From positions 1 through 64,000 of the forward strand of contig JAJBSL010000002.1 in NCBI GenBank assembly GCA_020540725.1: 64,000 nt of DNA, given 5' to 3'. Source of the DNA: Lachnospiraceae bacterium EP-SM-12S-S03. Its GTDB lineage: Bacteria; Bacillota; Clostridia; Lachnospirales; Lachnospiraceae. Positions 60,380 through 64,000 of this stretch are shown here, one piece after another. The stretch's first letter is position 1, and every line of letters begins with the position of its first letter. The notes below the pieces were generated by a model, which searched no databases, was not told the DNA's origin, and saw only the letters and a list, made by a program, of their open reading frames with translations. A program made the translations under genes and the position numbers.

Positions 60380-61073
60380 GTTGCTTCCCTTTCTTACCAA
60401 ACAGAACCTGTGTCACCTTCCTCCACAAGTTCTCATAATATAAATATATATTCGTATGATTCGCTATAAAAAATGTCATCTCCGCCAGTAAAACTCCTCC
60501 TGCCACATCCCAGATCACATGTTGCTTTGTGGTCAACGTAGACACAAAAACAAGCACCGCAAAGACGCACGAAAATCTCTGATACCACTTTGGAACAGCA
60601 TCCACCTTCCGGATTCCAATATAGCAGAACCAACTGATAAGGCAATGAATGGAAGGAAACAAGTTATCTGCTTTATCTATATAATAGAGGAAGCGCATTC
60701 CCTGCTCCCAAAATCCACTTCCTGTTATTTCAGGTCTGATATTTGTTGTGGGAAACAAAAGAAAGATTGCAAAGCAGATAACCCGCGAAAAAAAGTCCGC
60801 AAAATAAAAGCGGTAAGCCCGCTCCTTGTCCAGCTTGGCAATCAATACATAATTCCATACCCAAAAAATGTAACATCCAAAATATATGATAAGACTTTCC
60901 GGAATGAACGGTATATTTTTATCTACCGCACTGACCAAAAGATGGTGTTTCCATCCTCCTGCAATCTCATGCGCTCCTGAATATACAAGACTGTTAAACA
61001 TAAACGCAAATACCGTAATCAAGAAACGATCTACCGGCATTATTTTCTCAATCAGTTTTTCTAATTTCTTCAA
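60351..61073 (-). CDS. PAP2-superfamily membrane phosphatase
   Basis: Predicted 240-residue membrane protein. A TTG start at 61073 lies nine bases after AAAGGG. The phosphatase signature is reduced but visible: FPSIHCLISW (SxH) and TKQHVIWDVAGG (HxxxD); the first KxxxxxxRP motif is poorly conserved, as in inositol-phosphoceramide-synthase-like members. Operon context with a flippase-like gene, pssA and psd suggests action on a lipid phosphate or head group. Confidence 0.8.
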   Translation of the reverse strand: MKKLEKLIEKIMPVDRFLITVFAFMFNSLVYSGAHEIAGGWKHHLLVSAVDKNIPFIPESLIIYFGCYIFWVWNYVLIAKLDKERAYRFYFADFFSRVICFAIFLLFPTTNIRPEITGSGFWEQGMRFLYYIDKADNLFPSIHCLISWFCYIGIRKVDAVPKWYQRFSCVFAVLVFVSTLTTKQHVIWDVAGGVLLAEMTFFIANHTNIYLYYENLWRKVTQVLFGKKGKQHERCEKECM

Positions 61074-61104
61074 AATATTTTTCCCTTTGCTTTTTATAGA
61101 CCAC

Positions 61105-61176
61105 AGTATAACAGAATTTTTTCTTTTTCAGCGTAATATAAGAGAATCTTAAGAATTTTTCGTCTTTTCTTAAGAT
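61105..61176 (-). promoter_or_regulatory. Promoter with twin TCTTAAGA boxes for the lipid operon
   Basis: TATACT (61110-61105 on minus) lies 31 bases before the TTG start and lacks a good -35. Upstream, ATCTTAAGAA (61146-61155) and TTCTTAAGAT (61167-61176) repeat with centres 21 bases apart, two helical turns, as for dimers of OmpR/PhoB-type activators. Confidence 0.5.
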
Positions 61177-61220
61177 ATTGTAGTACAAAACAATTTTCTC
61201 TAAATCCTTGTATACTACAA

Positions 61221-61249
61221 AAAGCAGACATTTTCGATATGCCTGCTTT
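61221..61249 (-). terminator. Terminator after the GntP-type permease gene
   Basis: On minus AAAGCAGGCAT pairs with ATGTCTGCTTT (one mismatch), followed by TTTTTG. It ends the sugar-acid operon. Confidence 0.7.
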
Positions 61250-61279
61250 CGTATGTTTTAATTTTCTAATATTGACAAT

Positions 61280-62635
61280 TTATGCAAAAAATGAAATTAC
61301 AAGAGCTACAAGAAATCCCGTACCACCAACTAACGTTTCCATAATTGTCCATGTTTTCAATGTTGTTTTCTCATCTGTTCCTACTAACGATTTCACAAGC
61401 CAGAAACCAGAATCGTTAAAGTGTGAACAAACCGTTGCCCCTCCTGCAATTGCTGCTGTCGTACATGCAAGATAAAGCGGAGAAAGTTCAGCAATCCCCG
61501 GCATTGCCGCAATAATACCTGCTGCCATAGTCATAGCTACCGTAGCAGAACCAACTGAAATACGTACAAGCGCTGCTACTACAAAAGCTACAACAACAAG
61601 AGGCAATGATGCGGATGCAACTGCATTTCCGATCACCTCACCAAGTCCGGAATACTGAAGCATGTAGCGCAGAACACCGCCACTTGCCGTTACAAGAAGA
61701 ATCATTCCGGTCGGTTCCAAAGATTTTGTCATTACTTTTTCCAATTCTTTATTACTATATCCATGCTTTGTTCCAAGAATGAACATGGCTACTACCGTCG
61801 CAATTAGTAGCGCAACAAATGGTTCCCCTAAAAACCCTGTAATCCCGCGGATCGGCTCCAATGCCGGAACAACGCCCGCAACAGAATCAAAAATGACCAA
61901 TACAAGGGGAATCAAAATAATTCCTACAATCGTTCCGAATTTAGGAAGTTTGGACTCTTCAAAGTCTTCTTGACTCGCCACATGCTCCGGAACCGGAACA
62001 TAAAATTTCTTTCCGCAGATCGCTCCTCATACAGGACCTGCTACGATCATAGCAAAAATACCACAGAAAATACCTACCATAATTACCCATCCCAGGTCAA
62101 CATTCAGCATGGTTGCCACAAGCACCGGTCCTGGTGTTGGCGGAATAAACGCATGTCCTACTGCAAGTCCCGCAAGCAGCGGAATAACATAGAAAAGCGA
62201 AGATCTCTTTGTCTTTTTCGCAAGGGAAAATGCAAGTGGAATCAGAATAATGAGTCCTGCATCGAAGAACACCGGCATCGCAATTACAAGTCCTGTAATT
62301 CCAAGTGCCCACGCTGCTTTCTGATCTCCGAATTTCTTCACCATGGTAACTGCAATACTCTGTGCTCCTCTGGAAACTTCCAATATCGCTCCAAACATAG
62401 AACCCAAACCTACGAGAAGGGCAATGCCTTCCAACGTATTCCCAATTCCGTCATTGACGGCTTTCACTATATCTTCTAACGGCATACCTGCCATCAATCC
62501 GATTGCAAGCGCACCAATCAAAATTGCCACCATCGCCTGCACATTGAATTTAATGATTAAAACCAACAATATCACAAGTCCTATCAAAGCAGCAATTACC
62601 AGTCTTGTTGGATTTAAAGCTGTCGTCGCTTCCAT
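61280..62635 (-). pseudogene. GntP-family gluconate/ketodeoxygluconate permease with in-frame UGA
   Basis: The two parts (62635-62027 and 62026-61280) are in the same frame and together give 451 codons, the normal GntP length. The first ends MIVAGPV then TGA (62029-62027) and resumes GAICGKKFYVPVPEHV; relatives have a tryptophan or similar residue there, so TGG to TGA is likely. Signatures such as GHAFIPPTPGPV and HFNDSGFWLVKSL are intact. It should be a 2-keto-3-deoxygluconate or gluconate importer, now probably inactive unless the stop is read through or is a sequencing error. Confidence 0.85.
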
Positions 62636-62664
62636 ATCTTATTCTCCTCTCGTATTCCTTTTCC

Positions 62665-63762
62665 TTATCTTTGTACCCTTGCTCCGGCACCGCCCATAAT
62701 GGCTTCTACTTCTTTCTTGCTTGCCATCGTAGTATCGCCAGGTGTTGTCATTGCAAGGGCGCCGTGAGCCGCACCATAGTTTACTGCAAGTTCTGCATTT
62801 TCTGATGACATCAGACCATAGATCAAACCAGATGCGAAAGAATCTCCGCCGCCTACACGGTCCATGATTTCCAGCCCCTTATAGTCTTTTGCTTTATAAA
62901 TTTCTCCATCTGCCCAACAGATCGCGCTCCAGTCGTTGACCGTTGCAGTTTTCACTTCACGAAGCGTTGTTGCCACTGCCTTAAAATTCGGATATGTTTT
63001 TGCAGCCTCGTTGATCATCTTCTTATATCCGTCCAAATTCAGTTCTTTCAGGTTCTCATCATTTCCTTCAATTTCAAATCCGAGACATGCTGTGAAATCT
63101 TCTTCATTTCCGATCATTACATCCACATATTTTGCAATTTCTTTGTTTACTTCCTGCGCTTTTTCTTTTCCACCGATTGCACTCCACATAGACGGTCTGT
63201 AATTCAAATCATAAGAAACAATCGTTCCGTATTTCTTAGCAGTTTTGATCGCAGCAAGCACAGTTTCGCATGACTGCTCGGATAAGGCTGCGTAAATTCC
63301 GCCTGTATGCAGCCATCTCACACCAAGTTCTCCGAAAATATAATCAAAATCAAAATCCTCCGGTATGGCTTTTGAAATTGCTGTATTTGCTCTGTCCGAA
63401 CATCCTACTGCTCCACGGATTCCAAACCCTCTTTCTGTAAAGTTGATTCCGTTTCTGCAGATTCTTCCGATTCCATCTGTCGGCATCCATTTGATCAAAG
63501 ATGTATCTACACCGCCCTGCATAATGAAGTCCTCCATTAACATTCCCACTTCATTGTCTGCAAATGCTGTGATTACCGCTGTGTCCATTTTAAAACATTT
63601 ACGAAGTCCACGGATCACATTATATTCTCCGCCGCCTTCCCATGCACGGAAACTTCTTGCTGTACGAATTCTTCCCTCTCCCGGATCCAGGCGAAGCATA
63701 ACCTCTCCTAAAGATACCGCATCAAATTTGCATTCTTCCTTTGGTCTTAAATTCAGATTCAT
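62665..63762 (-). CDS. kdgK: 2-dehydro-3-deoxygluconokinase (PfkB family)
   Basis: Predicted 365-residue sugar-acid kinase phosphorylating KDG to KDPG. The PfkB C-terminal signature DRVGGGDSFASGLIYGL with the catalytic aspartate is present, as are the AWEGGGEYNVIRGLRKC sugar-binding segment and the VSYDLNYRPSMW motif. The ATG at 63762 has GGAGG upstream. It is flanked by the aldolase that uses its product and by the permease, a ketodeoxygluconate utilisation operon. Confidence 0.92.
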   Translation of the reverse strand: MNLNLRPKEECKFDAVSLGEVMLRLDPGEGRIRTARSFRAWEGGGEYNVIRGLRKCFKMDTAVITAFADNEVGMLMEDFIMQGGVDTSLIKWMPTDGIGRICRNGINFTERGFGIRGAVGCSDRANTAISKAIPEDFDFDYIFGELGVRWLHTGGIYAALSEQSCETVLAAIKTAKKYGTIVSYDLNYRPSMWSAIGGKEKAQEVNKEIAKYVDVMIGNEEDFTACLGFEIEGNDENLKELNLDGYKKMINEAAKTYPNFKAVATTLREVKTATVNDWSAICWADGEIYKAKDYKGLEIMDRVGGGDSFASGLIYGLMSSENAELAVNYGAAHGALAMTTPGDTTMASKKEVEAIMGGAGARVQR

Positions 63763-63795
63763 ATTCTTCCTCCACTTATTTATCATTCCAACTTC

Positions 63796-64000
63796 TTATT
63801 GTACGATTTCTTTTGCAAGAGCAACTACTTCTTTTGTCAACTCTCTGATTTTATCAAATTCTCCCGCTTTGATCAGATCCCCTTTCACCATCCAGCTTCC
63901 GCCACAGCAAAGAATCTTGTCGCAAGACAAATAGTCTTTTAAATTCTTGGCGCTGATTCCGCCTGTCGGCATGAATTTCACCATGGTGTATGGCGCTGCC
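63796..64000 (-). CDS. eda: KDPG aldolase, 3' part (runs off the window)
   Basis: Only the last 67 codons are in the window, open at 64000. VKFMPTGGISAKNLKDYL is the phosphate-binding end of KDPG/KHG aldolase, and CCGGSWMV follows, as in the family. It cleaves KDPG to pyruvate and glyceraldehyde 3-phosphate, completing the pathway started by the adjacent kinase. Confidence 0.9.
   Translation of the reverse strand, partial: AAPYTMVKFMPTGGISAKNLKDYLSCDKILCCGGSWMVKGDLIKAGEFDKIRELTKEVVALAKEIVQ

Noticed and set aside
62027..62029. UGA recoding as selenocysteine
   Set aside because: GntP permeases are not selenoproteins and no SECIS-like hairpin stands out after the codon; a nonsense change is simpler.

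Overview
The window looks like the chromosome of a spore-forming, low-GC Firmicute, most likely a Lachnospiraceae species. The support is a BceRS/BceAB-type module, the pyrH-frr-uppS-cdsA-dxr-rseP operon, a pssA/psd phospholipid cluster, a SleC-type spore cortex-lytic enzyme and purple-free, AT-rich intergenic DNA with strong AGGAGG ribosome binding sites. I cannot name the genus from sequence alone.

Layout. 1-5.45 kb: a three-gene minus-strand cluster of unknown function (very large helical-repeat protein, actin/Hsp70-like protein, TPR-like protein). 5.5-6.4 kb: Na+/Ca2+ antiporter. 6.5-11.1 kb: BceAB-like ABC transporter and its two-component system, with a recognisable operator. 11.7-12.3 kb: purC. 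12.5-13.4 kb: the first 70% of sleC. 13.38-52.14 kb: a complete siphovirus prophage of about 38.8 kb. 52.14-52.53 kb: the last 30% of sleC. 52.6-57.7 kb: rseP, dxr, cdsA, uppS, frr, pyrH. 57.8-61.1 kb: psd, pssA, a flippase-like membrane protein and a PAP2 protein. 61.3-64 kb: ketodeoxygluconate catabolism (GntP-type permease with an internal stop, KDG kinase, KDPG aldolase).

The main observation is that the prophage sits inside sleC. The two halves join in frame into a protein of 421 residues at a short shared core (TG), and the phage-side flanks of that core form a 20-bp inverted repeat (17/20 matches), as expected of an attP used by a large serine integrase. That integrase gene lies immediately inside the right junction. 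The arrangement matches the sigK/skin and spsM/SPbeta logic, in which excision in a sporulating cell restores a sporulation gene. Whether this element is excised is not shown by the sequence.

Prophage organisation (late genes on minus, read right to left): serine integrase, a candidate small RNA and a lipoprotein on the right; an immunity region with divergent consensus promoters, three operator copies, a repressor, and a separate promoter bracketed by two LexA-type SOS boxes driving a 35-residue peptide; small early genes; YqaJ exonuclease, DUF1351 protein, RecT, RusA and a replication protein; more small genes including YopX and LemA families; a sigma-like late regulator; an insulated membrane-protein gene with its own promoter and terminators; terminase, portal, minor head protein, scaffold, capsid, connectors, major tail, chaperones, tape measure, distal tail, fibre; holin and amidase endolysin. 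No contractile sheath is present, so the virion should have a long non-contractile tail. Many genes of 29-58 residues were found by reading the gaps between larger genes.
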